From: Rosistilla oblonga
GTDB lineage: Bacteria > Planctomycetota > Planctomycetia > Pirellulales > Pirellulaceae
Direction of reading: 5' to 3'
Length of the DNA: 64,000 bases
NCBI RefSeq assembly: GCF_007751715.1
Contig: NZ_CP036292.1
Coordinates: 6,393,339 to 6,457,338 of the forward strand
A program made the position numbers and the translations under genes. The notes beneath the pieces are model-generated. The model was not told the DNA's origin and made no database searches. It was given only the letters and a program-made list of their open reading frames with translations. Positions 40,113-48,505 of the stretch are shown here, in pieces (position 1 is the first letter of the stretch; every line of letters starts with the position of its first letter).

Positions 40113-41258
40113 TTATTTTGTCAGAAGCGTCGGCATGCGTTTCGCAATCTCGGAAAAGACGACTTTTAATTCGTCACCGTTCTGAGCATGAAAGTGTTTG
40201 CCGTATCCCTTTTCGGCAACCTGTTTCATGCGGTTCTGGTCGGCTTCGTCGGAGAAGGTCACGCTGAAGATCATCGCTCCCCACTTGCTCGCCTGCTTGG
40301 CGGCGTAAACAGGATTGGTTCCTTCGTTGTGGATCCCATCGGTCAAGACGACGATCACTTTGCTGGCACCGTTGCGAGCTTCGATCCGGTTGACCAACGC
40401 GTCGACTCCTTTGACGATCCCGCCACCGATATTTGTCCCGCCGGCGCACAGCGATTGAGTGTAGACGTCCAGGGTGCTGCCGATCTTCGTAAAGTCGGCG
40501 GTCAGCGGCTGGTCGAGGTCAGCCGATTCGTTGTAGGTGACGACGGCGACTCGTTCGTCGGTAGGTGAGTTGGTGATCTCTTTCGCAAACACGTCGACTG
40601 CCGCCACCATGTCGCGCCATCGCGAGTTGGGCGGGGCGGGGTGGCAGAAGTCCCAGTCGACGGGAGCCGAACTCGGAGCGGGAGGATAGACCGCGGGTTC
40701 GTCCGATGCGTAGGCCATCGAACCGGATCGATCGATCACCAACGCGATGTCGACCTGGACCTGAGTCGAGATCGCGTGCTGTTCGGTTTCGATCGTGTTG
40801 CGTCCCAAGATTCCAGGCATTGGCAACGAGATCGGACCGTCGGCCGACTTGCCGTTGCGTCGCGCAAAGATCCGTACCGAATTGGGACTCGCGGTCCCGA
40901 GGATGAAATCATAACGAGCGGTTCCATACCGCGTGGCGGTGCCAAATTCGATGTCGCTGTCCTGCAGAGTCAACGGCATGTTGCCGACTTTGTTCCGCAG
41001 CGCCAACTGTTTCGCTCGCTGCCGCGCCGCCTCTTCGCTCTGCGACATCGTCAACTCGCGGCCACCAGCTCGGGCGGCAACATCGCTGACGATTGCGAGT
41101 TCGGTGCGCCGCAGTTCGATGCTGGCGGTGTTGATCGCAAACGCGGCGAGGATGAACATCATCGGCAACACGATGCTCATCAACACCAACACGCTCCCTC
41201 GACGCCGCAAACCGGCCGCTCTCGTGAGCTGCAAATTTCTATTTCGCTGCTGGATCAT
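40113..41258 (-). CDS. TadG-like protein with von Willebrand A domain
   Basis: The 381-residue protein has an N-terminal TadE/G-type membrane segment ([20 protein letters not shown], residues ~20-40), a Tad linker (~45-150) with repeated basic helices, and a C-terminal von Willebrand factor A domain. The latter shows the metal-ion site [28 protein letters not shown] and [14 protein letters not shown]. It would sit in the membrane with the VWA domain outside and support tight-adherence pili or adhesion. It starts inside the end of the upstream tadE (ATGA overlap, 41255-41258) and is followed 32 bases later by the Pro-Glu TadE gene. Confidence 0.88.
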   Translation of the reverse strand: MIQQRNRNLQLTRAAGLRRRGSVLVLMSIVLPMMFILAAFAINTASIELRRTELAIVSDVAARAGGRELTMSQSEEAARQRAKQLALRNKVGNMPLTLQDSDIEFGTATRYGTARYDFILGTASPNSVRIFARRNGKSADGPISLPMPGILGRNTIETEQHAISTQVQVDIALVIDRSGSMAYASDEPAVYPPAPSSAPVDWDFCHPAPPNSRWRDMVAAVDVFAKEITNSPTDERVAVVTYNESADLDQPLTADFTKIGSTLDVYTQSLCAGGTNIGGGIVKGVDALVNRIEARNGASKVIVVLTDGIHNEGTNPVYAAKQASKWGAMIFSVTFSDEADQNRMKQVAEKGYGKHFHAQNGDELKVVFSEIAKRMPTLLTK

Positions 41259-41683
41259 GTTCCGTGCTCCTTCATCACCGTGACTTCGCCAACGACGCTG
41301 CGGTTGGATAACACCAACAACGGCCCCAAACTGTTCCCCTCCAAATCGGCGCTGACGGTGACCGTGATCTCGGTCCCGTAGTCCTTATTCTGATAGTCGC
41401 TGGGAGTCACTTTGACCGACGCGTTGACAACGCGCCGAGCGAGCAAAATCTTGTCGCACGTCGCCTTCACGTTCGCTTCGGTCGTATCGGGCTGCAGGGC
41501 GACACGAGCTGCTTCGTAGGCGCAGATCGTGAGCGTCTGTTGAAGATGAATCGCAGCGGTAACCTCCTGAACGCCAAACGCGATCAGAAGAATCGTGGGA
41601 GCGACGATTGCCATCTCGACCGCCGCCACACCTTTGCGGGACCGATTACCAAAGGGCAGTTTCACGATTTGTTTCACCATCAT
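41255..41683 (-). CDS. TadE-like pseudopilin
   Basis: The 142-residue protein has the TadE hydrophobic segment RKGVAAVEMAIVAPTILLIA with the conserved Glu at the start of the helix, then a ~95-residue periplasmic domain (LQQTLTICAYEAARVAL is the usual TadE motif). It is the first gene of the three-gene Tad cluster, overlapping the TadG-like gene by four bases. I start at the ATG at 41683 (MMVKQIV); an in-frame ATG at 41716 is an alternative. The pilin (Flp), ATPase (TadA) and secretin genes are not in the window. Confidence 0.88.
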   Translation of the reverse strand: MMVKQIVKLPFGNRSRKGVAAVEMAIVAPTILLIAFGVQEVTAAIHLQQTLTICAYEAARVALQPDTTEANVKATCDKILLARRVVNASVKVTPSDYQNKDYGTEITVTVSADLEGNSLGPLLVLSNRSVVGEVTVMKEHGT

Positions 41684-41716
41684 TGATTTGAGGGGCAGAC
41701 AGAGATTCCTCTCCAT

Positions 41717-42162
41717 CGATTCGATGTCGATGGAGCCGTGGGAATCGCGCGCCGAGAACCGACGCGTCGTCGTGGCGAGCCGATGTCGCTTCAGGAATCT
41801 AGGTCAGCCGCCTTCAGGTGGCCTCTTGGATCGGCCGATCGATTGCGGGAACCCGAAGATCGAGCCTCAAACCTCGCGGCTCGTGTCGATCGAATTGGTT
41901 ATGAGAAAACCCTTTGCTTAACGATACACAATGCTTTCATAGGCCTCCGAGCAGCAAACCCGCTCGCCCTAATCCGCCCCGTCTCGCCAGCTATCCACGC
42001 CTCCCCCAGCTAGGAAATCGCTGCAATTTACTTGCAACCAACTCCTGCCATCGCTACGCTCAGTGCAATTAAATACACAGTGTTCATAAAAACACGTCCC
42101 TTCGAGTGCTTTCCTAGTTGGGTCCGCCGCTTTCCAGCGACAAATTCCAGGAGACTATCATC
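41717..42162. other. 446-bp divergent spacer between Tad operon and exported protein
   Basis: It probably holds the promoters of both flanking units; an AT-rich stretch occurs around 42065-42095. The only coding candidate is a 19-codon frame on the minus strand at 42028-42087, listed separately. No repeat of note. Confidence 0.5.
42028..42087 (-). CDS. Candidate 19-residue hydrophobic peptide
   Basis: ATG at 42087 to TAA at 42028 encodes a very short peptide with a hydrophobic core and a near-terminal Cys (MNTVYLIALSVAMAGVGCK). A GAAGGGA sequence lies about ten bases upstream on that strand. It precedes the Tad operon by ~340 bases. It may be a leader peptide, a tiny lipoprotein precursor, or chance; confidence is low. 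Confidence 0.22.
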   Translation of the reverse strand: MNTVYLIALSVAMAGVGCK

Positions 42163-43389
42163 GTGCGATCATGCCTACCTATCTTATCCCTGTGTGTCGG
42201 GTTCTCTGCGTTTTTCACCACGTCGCCGTCGAGTTTTGCCGTCGGTTTCTCGGCCACCGACGGACAGTTCCCCGCCCAGCACTGGGTGGTTCTCGATGCC
42301 AGCGGCTCGTTGACCGGAACGGTTGCGATCGGCGAAGCCGAAGCGTCTCAAGCCGCCTCCGACACGCAGGTGATCCTCGTTCCGCTTGCCGATCCCGAGC
42401 AACGGGTCTGCACCCGAACCGATGCCGAAGGAAACTTCTCGATTGCCAACCCGCAAGTCGGCGTCTACGGACTTGTCGCGTACGGGCGACAGGGAATGGC
42501 CAGCTACACCATCCACGTCCTGCCGCCGATTAGCGTCGATTCGCTTTCGCCCCTGCCGCAATCCCATCTGCAAATCGCACTGGCCGGCGCCGACCAAAAT
42601 CTGTCGAAGCGGATGGTCCGCAGCTACGGCCCCGTTGTGACAACCCAGCCGACCAAGCACCGATATCAGTTGGCTAGCGTGAAAAGTAACGTCGCCGACG
42701 ATCCGACGTTGCGCCGCGTCGAACTCTTGCCATCGGGCGATCTCGAGGGGCAATTGCGATTGCCTGCGACCGATCCGGGAGAATCCCAATCCCTGGACAG
42801 CTTAAACGTGATGCTAGTTCAAAACAGCAAGGTCGTCGCCCGAACGACAGTCGACAGCGACGGTCACTTCCGCATCGCCGAACTGAAGCCCGGTTCTTAT
42901 GGATTGATCGCGTCCGGAGCGGCCGGCTTCGCATCGTTCGGTTTCGACGCCGTCATCAGCGCCGCGCGGACTACGCAAATGCCCAGCCGAGCTTTATTCC
43001 GACAGGCTTCGACGCAGATTCGACACGGACAAAGCGTCATCTGCTGTCCGCCACTGGTCTGCGAAATCTGTCCTAGCCCAGTCATCACCGTCGTCGAATC
43101 CTGCGTCGAACATGTCGATTCCTGCGACTGTTGCCAGGAGGAGGAGTTTGATGTGGAAGACGAAAGCATCGGGACCGAAGACGAATTCGCATCGGCCGAT
43201 GCCGGCTTTGGTGGAGGCTACGGCGGCGGATACGGTGGTGGCTTTGGCGGCGGCGGTGGAGGAAGTGGTGGCTTCGGCGGACTCGGTGGGATCGCCGGCC
43301 TTGCTGGACTAGCCGCTGTCCTCGCAAACGACAGCAACAGCGGCAGCGGTTTCGGGCTGCCTGTCGTGACGAGCCCATTCCTCCCATAA
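42163..43389 (+). CDS. Exported protein with carboxypeptidase-regulatory-like repeats and Gly-rich C-terminus
   Basis: The 408-residue protein starts at a GTG (42163) with AGGAG nine bases upstream; residues 1-26 form a signal peptide ending SSFA. Two copies of a CnaB/carboxypeptidase-regulatory-like beta domain are visible. One runs around residues 60-125 (TRTDAEGNFSIANPQVGVYG) and the other around 215-270 (TTVDSDGHFRIAELKPGSYG). A Cys-rich segment follows (CCPPLVCEICP, CVEHVDSCDCC), then an acidic stretch and a Gly-rich tail (GFGGGYGGGYGGGFGGG). It is probably a cell-surface or matrix protein. It is divergent from the Tad operon. Confidence 0.75.
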   Translation: MRSCLPILSLCVGFSAFFTTSPSSFAVGFSATDGQFPAQHWVVLDASGSLTGTVAIGEAEASQAASDTQVILVPLADPEQRVCTRTDAEGNFSIANPQVGVYGLVAYGRQGMASYTIHVLPPISVDSLSPLPQSHLQIALAGADQNLSKRMVRSYGPVVTTQPTKHRYQLASVKSNVADDPTLRRVELLPSGDLEGQLRLPATDPGESQSLDSLNVMLVQNSKVVARTTVDSDGHFRIAELKPGSYGLIASGAAGFASFGFDAVISAARTTQMPSRALFRQASTQIRHGQSVICCPPLVCEICPSPVITVVESCVEHVDSCDCCQEEEFDVEDESIGTEDEFASADAGFGGGYGGGYGGGFGGGGGGSGGFGGLGGIAGLAGLAAVLANDSNSGSGFGLPVVTSPFLP

Positions 43390-43564
43390 CGCGACGCCGG
43401 GTTGCCTGGCGAACAGCCCAGCAGCACCCTGCGAATGTCGGCAGCACTTGCAAGTCTATAGAGATTCGATAGACTCCAAGCCAACAACCGACAAGCCTTT
43501 GGTGGCGACCAGCGTGGTCATTCGGTGAACGAAATCCTACCTGTTCGCTGCGGAGCAAGGCATC

Positions 43565-44476
43565 GTGATTCAAGGCATCGTCCCACCATTAGTTACGCCA
43601 CTATCCAACCAAGACGCGCTTGATGGCGACGGACTGCAGCAGTTGATCGAGCATCAAATCGATGCGGGAGTCGACGGGCTGTTTGTGCTCGGCACAACCG
43701 GCGAAGGCCCCAGTCTCAGCGCCGCGCTTCGAGCCGAGATGATCGCCCAGTCGGGCCGATTGATCGACGGGCGCGTTCCGATGTACGTCGGGATCACCGA
43801 CACCTCGCTGGTCGATGCGGTGAAGTTGGCCGGAGTTGCCGCCGACAGCGGAGCCGCCGCGGCAGTCGCCGCGCCGCCGTTCTACTTCCCCGCCGGACAG
43901 ACCGAACTCCGCGGCTGGTTCCAGCGACTGGCCGATGCCTTGCCGCTGCCGCTGTTGCTGTACAACATGCCCAGCTGCACCAAGATTGCTATCGAACTGC
44001 CAACGATCGAAGCGCTGATCGATCACTCCAACATCGTTGGCCTCAAAGATAGTTCCGGCGACCTGAAATACCTTGGCGAAGCTGTCCAATTGGCCGCCGC
44101 TCGTCGTCCCGATTGGCCCGTCTTGGTCGGCCCCGAAGCCCTGTTGGTCGAAGCGATGGGATTGGGAGCTGTCGGTGGCGTTGCCGGTGGTGCCAACTTG
44201 GCTCCCAAGCTGTTCACCGAGCTGTTCGCGGCAGTGCAGCGCAAAGACCAAGCGACGATCGACCGGCTGCAACCGATCGTGATCCAGTTGCAGACGCTGT
44301 ACGGTTTTGGCAAATACGGATCGTCTTACCTGAAGGGGCTCAAGTGCGCGTTGGATCTCCGCGGCATCTGCTCCGGTTTGCTAGCTGCACCATTTGACGT
44401 CTTCAAGCCTGCCGATCGGCAACGCGTGGCGACCTGGCTGGATGGCTTCGCCGACTCCGGCTTCCTGGCTCAGTGA
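43565..44476 (+). CDS. Dihydrodipicolinate synthase / N-acetylneuraminate lyase family protein
   Basis: The 303-residue class I aldolase has GTTGEGPSLSAALRAEM (the family GTTGE loop), the catalytic Tyr in LLLYNMPS and the Schiff-base Lys in NIVGLKDSSGDLKYL. Length fits the DapA/NanA/KDG aldolase superfamily. The reaction is addition or cleavage of pyruvate with an aldehyde; whether it serves lysine synthesis or sugar-acid breakdown cannot be read. The divergent GCAAAVAAPPFYFP segment suggests a catabolic paralogue rather than canonical dapA. It starts at a GTG (43565) with a purine-rich GCGGAGCAAGG upstream. Confidence 0.88.
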   Translation: MIQGIVPPLVTPLSNQDALDGDGLQQLIEHQIDAGVDGLFVLGTTGEGPSLSAALRAEMIAQSGRLIDGRVPMYVGITDTSLVDAVKLAGVAADSGAAAAVAAPPFYFPAGQTELRGWFQRLADALPLPLLLYNMPSCTKIAIELPTIEALIDHSNIVGLKDSSGDLKYLGEAVQLAAARRPDWPVLVGPEALLVEAMGLGAVGGVAGGANLAPKLFTELFAAVQRKDQATIDRLQPIVIQLQTLYGFGKYGSSYLKGLKCALDLRGICSGLLAAPFDVFKPADRQRVATWLDGFADSGFLAQ

Positions 44477-44563
44477 TCGGGTAACGACTGAATTTTTTTC
44501 AGCAATTTCGGCTCCCCTCTGCTTATAGCGTGCCGATTTTGCCGATCCGACCCTAGTGCGGAT

Positions 44564-44590
44564 GTGTGTCGATCGAACCGGTCGACACAC
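44564..44590. repeat. GTGTGTCGA hairpin upstream of hypothetical gene
   Basis: GTGTGTCGA-tcgaaccgg-TCGACACAC is a 9-bp perfect stem, 51 bases before the start codon of the 44641 gene, in the 164-base spacer after the DapA-family gene. A TTTTTTT run at 44493-44499 just after the DapA-family stop may mark that gene's 3' end. Confidence 0.45.
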
Positions 44591-44640
44591 GCTAGCGTCG
44601 GATACCGCGGCACGAATAGATTTTTCTCGGGGGGGAAACG

Positions 44641-45477
44641 ATGCGCGTCGAAACCGAAAATCCATTTCTGACTCAACGATCGCAAGTCTTGCAGCAGGAC
44701 CATCAGGTTCAAGATCTCTTCAGCCAGATCCTCGAATCGGTGGGGCGCCAAGGCTACGCATCGGCCGAACCTCTCGGCGAGGAACCGATCACAAGCGATC
44801 AGATTACCGAATCGTGGGGGACGTGGTTCGACGTCCATCGCAGCGGGCAATACTCCAGCGCGGATCAGCCCGATTCTCTGCGGCAAGCCTACGGTGAAGT
44901 GCTGGCAGGTGCCTACAGCGACGGCGGCTACGTCGCCCCCAAAACGTTTTTGAAGGGGCTCTCGAAGGAGCAACTGAAAACAGTGCAGGAGGTCAACGCA
45001 CTAGCCGATCCGATCCACGTCGACAACTTGACCGAAGAGGGTGCGTTGAACCTGTTGTTACCCCGCGCGGCACAGGTCGACATCAATCGCGATGGATTCA
45101 CCCAGTCGGGACGCGGCTACGGTTTCCGATTCCCCGACAGCACGACACCGCCAGACGTTGTCCAGGCGTGGGAAGAGACGACCGCCGGGATGTCGTGGGG
45201 CGAACGTGCGATGCATGAGTTGCAGATGAAAATGCCGTTGATAAGTGCGAACTTCTTCGTCGACGCCAACGGAGCCTACTCGCACCACTACGAACCGGGA
45301 GATCCCGAGTTCACCAACCCGATGACCAAACCGGGTTACTCCTATCAGAAAGTGGCTCAAGGCTGGTTGGACCACTACGAATATCTCAAAAACGAAACGC
45401 CTCCAGAACAATACGCCCAACAAACCGACTTCTGGAGCCGGTTTAAATCGGCATTGATCGAGCAGGGAGCCGATTAG
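44641..45477 (+). CDS. Hypothetical protein
   Basis: The 278-residue protein starts at an ATG preceded by a strong GGGGGG Shine-Dalgarno nine bases away. It has no signal peptide or membrane helix, is acidic and rich in Gln, Asp and aromatic residues. It contains a DINRDGF segment that resembles one calcium loop but without a partner. The C-terminal half (FFVDANGAYSHHYEPGD, NPMTKPGYSYQKVAQGW) could seed a family search. No recognised domain. Monocistronic, between the DapA-family gene and convergent small genes. Confidence 0.7.
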   Translation: MRVETENPFLTQRSQVLQQDHQVQDLFSQILESVGRQGYASAEPLGEEPITSDQITESWGTWFDVHRSGQYSSADQPDSLRQAYGEVLAGAYSDGGYVAPKTFLKGLSKEQLKTVQEVNALADPIHVDNLTEEGALNLLLPRAAQVDINRDGFTQSGRGYGFRFPDSTTPPDVVQAWEETTAGMSWGERAMHELQMKMPLISANFFVDANGAYSHHYEPGDPEFTNPMTKPGYSYQKVAQGWLDHYEYLKNETPPEQYAQQTDFWSRFKSALIEQGAD

Positions 45478-45541
45478 GGTCGCGCCGCATAGAACACGAC
45501 GCGGCGAATTTGGCGGCTCGCGTCAAACCAACGCCGCCAAT

Positions 45542-45565
45542 CCCGCGCGGTTACAACCGCGCGGG
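45542..45565. repeat. CCCGCGCGGTT hairpin
   Basis: CCCGCGCGGTT-ac-AACCGCGCGGG forms an 11-bp near-perfect snap-back stem in the convergent spacer between the 44641 and 45598 genes. Without a T-run it is a possible terminator for either gene or a dispersed repeat. Confidence 0.6.
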
Positions 45566-45597
45566 GCTAACCGGTATCGATAGCGATCCGCGGTCGA

Positions 45598-46209
45598 TCA
45601 GACGGCGAGTCCAAATCGCCCGTCGCGCGGCAGATCCTGCTGGCGGACCACGGTCTCGAAATCAAACTCCCCCGGCTCGAAGTCGAGCGGGACGTGGCAG
45701 TTTGCCGGTTCGATCCCGTTGATCTTCCAGTCGAATCGCCGCCACCAAGACAGCGACTTGGCCCAACTGCGAATCGCACCGGAGATCCGCACCGCCATCG
45801 GATGATCCAGCTCGTGGGTCTCCGTTAACACCGAGACCGCACCGCTCGGGGAACCTTTCATCAGCAGCGCCGTTGCGAAGTTTCGCTTGTAGGCATTGCT
45901 CAGCTCTTTTCGCTCGGACACTCCGTCGGCTTGCAACACAAACTGACGAAAGACGGCGACAGCTTCCTCGGGTCGCCCCGCCCGCATCAGGCAGACGCCC
46001 AAGGCGTTGCGGATCTGGATATCAAAACCGGCGGCTCGCAGGACTTCGACAGCTTCTTCGTAATCAGACTCCCGCACCAGACTGGCGACGCGTTCAAAGA
46101 CCTGATGCTTGAACCCGGCTTTGGTAGGACTCAGTTGCGATTGGTTGGGGTGCTTCTTCGCCCCCTCGTGACTCTTCTTCGATACGTTGGATAAATTGCG
46201 CGCAGACAT
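45598..46209 (-). CDS. Small TPR-like protein
   Basis: The 203-residue protein has a basic, probably disordered N-terminus (residues 1-32), then two or three tetratricopeptide-like helical pairs (YEEAVEVLRAAGFDIQIRNA, ALGVCLMRAGRPEEAVAVFR, NFATALLMKGSPSGAVSVL). The C-terminal segment carries Trp-rich SWAKSLSWWRRFDWK. It is likely a protein-interaction adaptor. The small membrane protein gene at 46281 is co-directional 71 bases upstream, so the two may be co-transcribed. No further function is visible. Confidence 0.65.
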   Translation of the reverse strand: MSARNLSNVSKKSHEGAKKHPNQSQLSPTKAGFKHQVFERVASLVRESDYEEAVEVLRAAGFDIQIRNALGVCLMRAGRPEEAVAVFRQFVLQADGVSERKELSNAYKRNFATALLMKGSPSGAVSVLTETHELDHPMAVRISGAIRSWAKSLSWWRRFDWKINGIEPANCHVPLDFEPGEFDFETVVRQQDLPRDGRFGLAV

Positions 46210-46280
46210 CGAGACAGCTCTCTATAGAAAGAGGAATATGCGTAGATAAAAACAGATTTCAAACAGACCGTGGAGGTTGT

Positions 46281-46682
46281 TTAAATCTGCAAACGCACAT
46301 TCAGCCCGACCAGCGTCGCGCCGCAGCCCAGCATCGATCGCTGAGAGGATGCCGCTATCGCCAACGAACTCCATCGGCTCGATACAGAGTCCAGCAGCGC
46401 CACCGCGTTGCCAAACGGTTTGGCCTCTTGCTGTCGAAACTCGCCCTGCTGAGCACCGTTGGGCAGCTCGACTCTCAGGTACGGTTTGGCAACAACCGCA
46501 CCATCGATCGCTGCCTGCTCTGCAGCTCCACCGCGCGAAGACGCAGGACGCATCCCCAGCGGTGCGACTTGAGCTACCGCGACGCAGATCAGCAACCCGA
46601 TCACCGGCCCGGCGGCGCAGCGATTCCCCGAGGGCTGAGCCCCTACAGGTTTAAGATCGCGAGGAGATGCTTGACGCGGCAT
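46281..46682 (-). CDS. Hypothetical small protein with one membrane helix
   Basis: A 133-residue frame with a basic N-terminus and one hydrophobic helix (residues ~25-45, GPVIGLLICVAVAQVAPLG), then a polar region. It is upstream of, and on the same strand as, the TPR-like gene. No family is recognisable and no strong Shine-Dalgarno precedes the ATG at 46682, so it could be a chance frame in a GC-rich spacer. Confidence 0.4.
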   Translation of the reverse strand: MPRQASPRDLKPVGAQPSGNRCAAGPVIGLLICVAVAQVAPLGMRPASSRGGAAEQAAIDGAVVAKPYLRVELPNGAQQGEFRQQEAKPFGNAVALLDSVSSRWSSLAIAASSQRSMLGCGATLVGLNVRLQI

Positions 46683-46834
46683 CGTAAGAAAGCGAGCAGA
46701 GGAAAAGCGCAGCCGAAATGGAACATGAAATTAAAAGGCTTCGCATACATCATCTATTATCGGCCCGCAGCTCCCAACGGCAAGAGCGAATGATCGCAGG
46801 CCCTGGGCAATTCAGTGTTTCAATTTGAGGTATC

Positions 46835-46894
46835 AGCCGGCACGCGTTAGCGTCCGGTTTCACAGGAGAACGCCACGCCAGCGTGTGCCGGCGA
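46835..46894. repeat. AGCYGGCAC-ended intergenic repeat, copy 2
   Basis: It begins AGCCGGCACGCG and ends CGTGTGCCGGCG, inverted termini like those of the element at 14082-14140, with TTAGCGTCCGG inside. It ends 27 bases before the first recognisable codon of the RES remnant, so its arrival may have removed the toxin's 5' end. Confidence 0.55.
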
Positions 46895-46920
46895 TTACGC
46901 CGCGGGTTACTGCGGCGGCA

Positions 46921-47205
46921 AAAGTCGAGCTAAGCAAAACGCTTGACCTAACCCACTCCAAGATCCGGAAAACGTTAGGATTCGACTAGAAGACGTTGAT
47001 CCAGGAAGACTGGAGAGCCTTGCAAAGAGTGGGCGAGGAGTCCTGGACTCAAGCCATTGGTCGAGGTTCCTGCATCGCAAAATTCGAGGCCCTAATTGTT
47101 GCCTCTGCGCGAAAGATCGACGGCAAGAACATTGTCATCTTTCCCCAGAATCTCTCCAACACCAGCAAGATCGACATTCTCGGCAGCGACCAACTGCCGA
47201 CGTGA
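46921..47205 (+). pseudogene. RES-domain toxin remnant (C-terminal part, in-frame TAG)
   Basis: Reading one frame from 46924 gives VELSKTLDLTHSKIRKTLGF, Asp, then a TAG stop at 46987, then KTLIQEDWRALQRV, TQAIGRGSCIAKFEAL, VASARKIDGKNIVIF, PQNLSNTSKIDIL and a TGA at 47205. The LDLT...LG, W...TQAIGR and NIVIFPQNL spacing matches the C-terminal ~90 residues of RES-domain toxins (NAD+ phosphorylase/ADP-ribosylating class). The N-terminal half, including catalytic residues, is missing, replaced upstream by a dispersed repeat. An antitoxin gene follows 85 bases later. The RES call is from remembered family pattern, not a search. Confidence 0.6.
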
Positions 47206-47290
47206 AGACGCATTCAAGCATGCACAAATGCAGGAAATAATGCTTGCCGATCTGCTTGCGTCCGATAGAATACAACAGGAGGATTCGAGC

Positions 47291-47851
47291 ATGACAACCG
47301 AAAAGCGTACGCCAAGAGCAAAGACGGCAAAGAACCGACCAACCAAAAGAGCGACCGCGAGAGGGGGGAAAGTCCAGGCACGATCAAGCAAAACGGGCAA
47401 GCGAACGGTGTCGCTGAAAACAGTGTCGACCGACGGTACGATTGTTTCTGGAAATCGCTCCGGTGCTAAAAACGTGATCGTCAGCACGGGAGTACGCGGC
47501 CTCAAGGGACAAGGACTACTTCAAGTTGGACAAGTGAAAAAGCTTGAACTTCGCGATCGTTTAGGAATGCCCCGGCAAATGTTCGGGCGCATCGTGAACG
47601 TGGCGGAGCGAACGATTGCCAAAGTAGAATCGGGCAACGCTGACGCCGACAAGTTGATACGACCTTACAACGAAGTTTATCGGCTTTGGGAAGCGTTAGG
47701 CGATTTGGTTGACCCCGAATCGCTTGGCCTATGGTTCCAGACTCCCAACGAGTCTTTCGATGGATTGAAACCGGTCGAGGTCATCGAGCGTGGCGAAATT
47801 GATCGACTCTGGGACATGGTGTTCGAGTTGCAAACAGGTATGCCGGGATAA
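47291..47851 (+). CDS. Xre/MbcA/ParS-type antitoxin (DUF2384 C-terminus)
   Basis: The 186-residue protein starts at an ATG with AGGAGG eight bases upstream. The first ~60 residues are Lys/Arg/Thr-rich and probably disordered. A helix-turn-helix-like region follows (LELRDRLGMPRQMFGRIVNV, AERTIAKVESGNAD), and the C-terminal ~45 residues match the MbcA/ParS toxin-binding domain (FQTPNESFDGLKPVEVIERG, then EIDRLWDMVFELQTG). It would neutralise a RES toxin and repress its promoter. The toxin gene just upstream is broken, so this is an orphan antitoxin. Confidence 0.75.
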   Translation: MTTEKRTPRAKTAKNRPTKRATARGGKVQARSSKTGKRTVSLKTVSTDGTIVSGNRSGAKNVIVSTGVRGLKGQGLLQVGQVKKLELRDRLGMPRQMFGRIVNVAERTIAKVESGNADADKLIRPYNEVYRLWEALGDLVDPESLGLWFQTPNESFDGLKPVEVIERGEIDRLWDMVFELQTGMPG

Positions 47852-47943
47852 TGAAAAGATTGCAATGAACGCTGACTCCAAAGAATCCGCTTTCGGGCAG
47901 GACAGCAACGACCAAATGATCGCCAGCGGTGGGAAGTTGGGCG

Positions 47944-47978
47944 AAACTCGTGAGCCGCAAGGGGCTAGCCGCGAGTTT
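47944..47978. repeat. AAACTCG hairpin repeat
   Basis: AAACTCG (47944-47950) pairs with CGAGTTT (47972-47978), enclosing AGCCGCAAGGGGCTAGCCG with its own GGCT/AGCC complement. It lies ~90 bases after the antitoxin stop and looks like another dispersed intergenic palindrome. Confidence 0.45.
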
Positions 47979-48042
47979 TGGTTGGGCTAGCGACTTGCCG
48001 CTCATGCCATGTCCTTCTGGATCAGCCCACTGAGGTTCCCGC

Positions 48043-48234
48043 ATGAATATCACCTCGCCACAACAGATTGATACATGGCTGTCGTCCCGATCAGAACACC
48101 AAAGGCTGGAGTTCAAAGAGGCCAAGGATCAGTTCGACAACAAAAAGCTGTATCGTTATTGCGTCGCGATCGCCAACCAAGGCGACACTCACCCTCCCAC
48201 CTGGGGTGGATGGCTTATAAGAAAAGACGATTGA
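48043..48234 (+). pseudogene. Truncated Schlafen/AlbA_2-domain gene fragment
   Basis: The 63-codon frame begins MNITSPQQIDTWLSSRSEHQ and continues LEFKEAKDQFDNKKLYRYCVAIANQGD, which matches the opening of AlbA_2 (divergent AAA_4/Schlafen-like) DNA-binding proteins that normally exceed 300 residues. After AIANQG the family expects a Gly-rich strand; here the frame diverges (THPPTWGG) and stops. The +1 frame gives ATLTLPPGVDGL then stops, consistent with frameshift and truncation. An AGG lies nine bases before the ATG. It sits just upstream of the cobalamin riboswitch. Confidence 0.5.
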
Positions 48235-48261
48235 CGACAGCCATGCAATCGATAATACTCG

Positions 48262-48470
48262 GGCCGTTCGAGGTGACGGGAGTGTTGTTGCACTGCCCGT
48301 GAACAGGGAACTCCGGTGAAATTCCGGGACGGTCCGGCCGCTGTGTGCCGCTGGCAACCTCAATCGGGTTGCATCGATTGCTTCTTCTTTTGGCCATTGC
48401 TCGGTTAGCGAGTGAGAAGGCGTGGAGCTATCGAAACGGTGGTGAGTCAGAAGACCTACCTCGCACAAGA
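48262..48470 (+). promoter_or_regulatory. Cobalamin riboswitch
   Basis: The segment carries the conserved cobalamin-aptamer elements in order. The P1 5' arm CGAGGT at 48269-48274 pairs with ACCTCG at 48458-48463. The core has GAACAGGGAACTCCGGTGAA (48301-48320) followed by ATTCCGGGAC. The B12-box-like AGTCAGAAGACCTACC lies at 48445-48460. Consensus for these is AGGGAA, CCGGTGAAATTCCGG and AGYCAGGAGACCTGCC. Binding of adenosylcobalamin would fold the RNA and reduce expression of the downstream genes, all of which concern cobalamin. The spacer domain between the core and the box is about 110 bases, longer than minimal. Confidence 0.92.
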
Positions 48471-48505
48471 TGATTCTGTGCCTTCTCGGATTGAGGCGGT
48501 TGTCG

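Noticed and set aside
47790-47990. 66-codon frame after the antitoxin
   Set aside because: It begins within the antitoxin gene in another frame and ends in an intergenic hairpin repeat.
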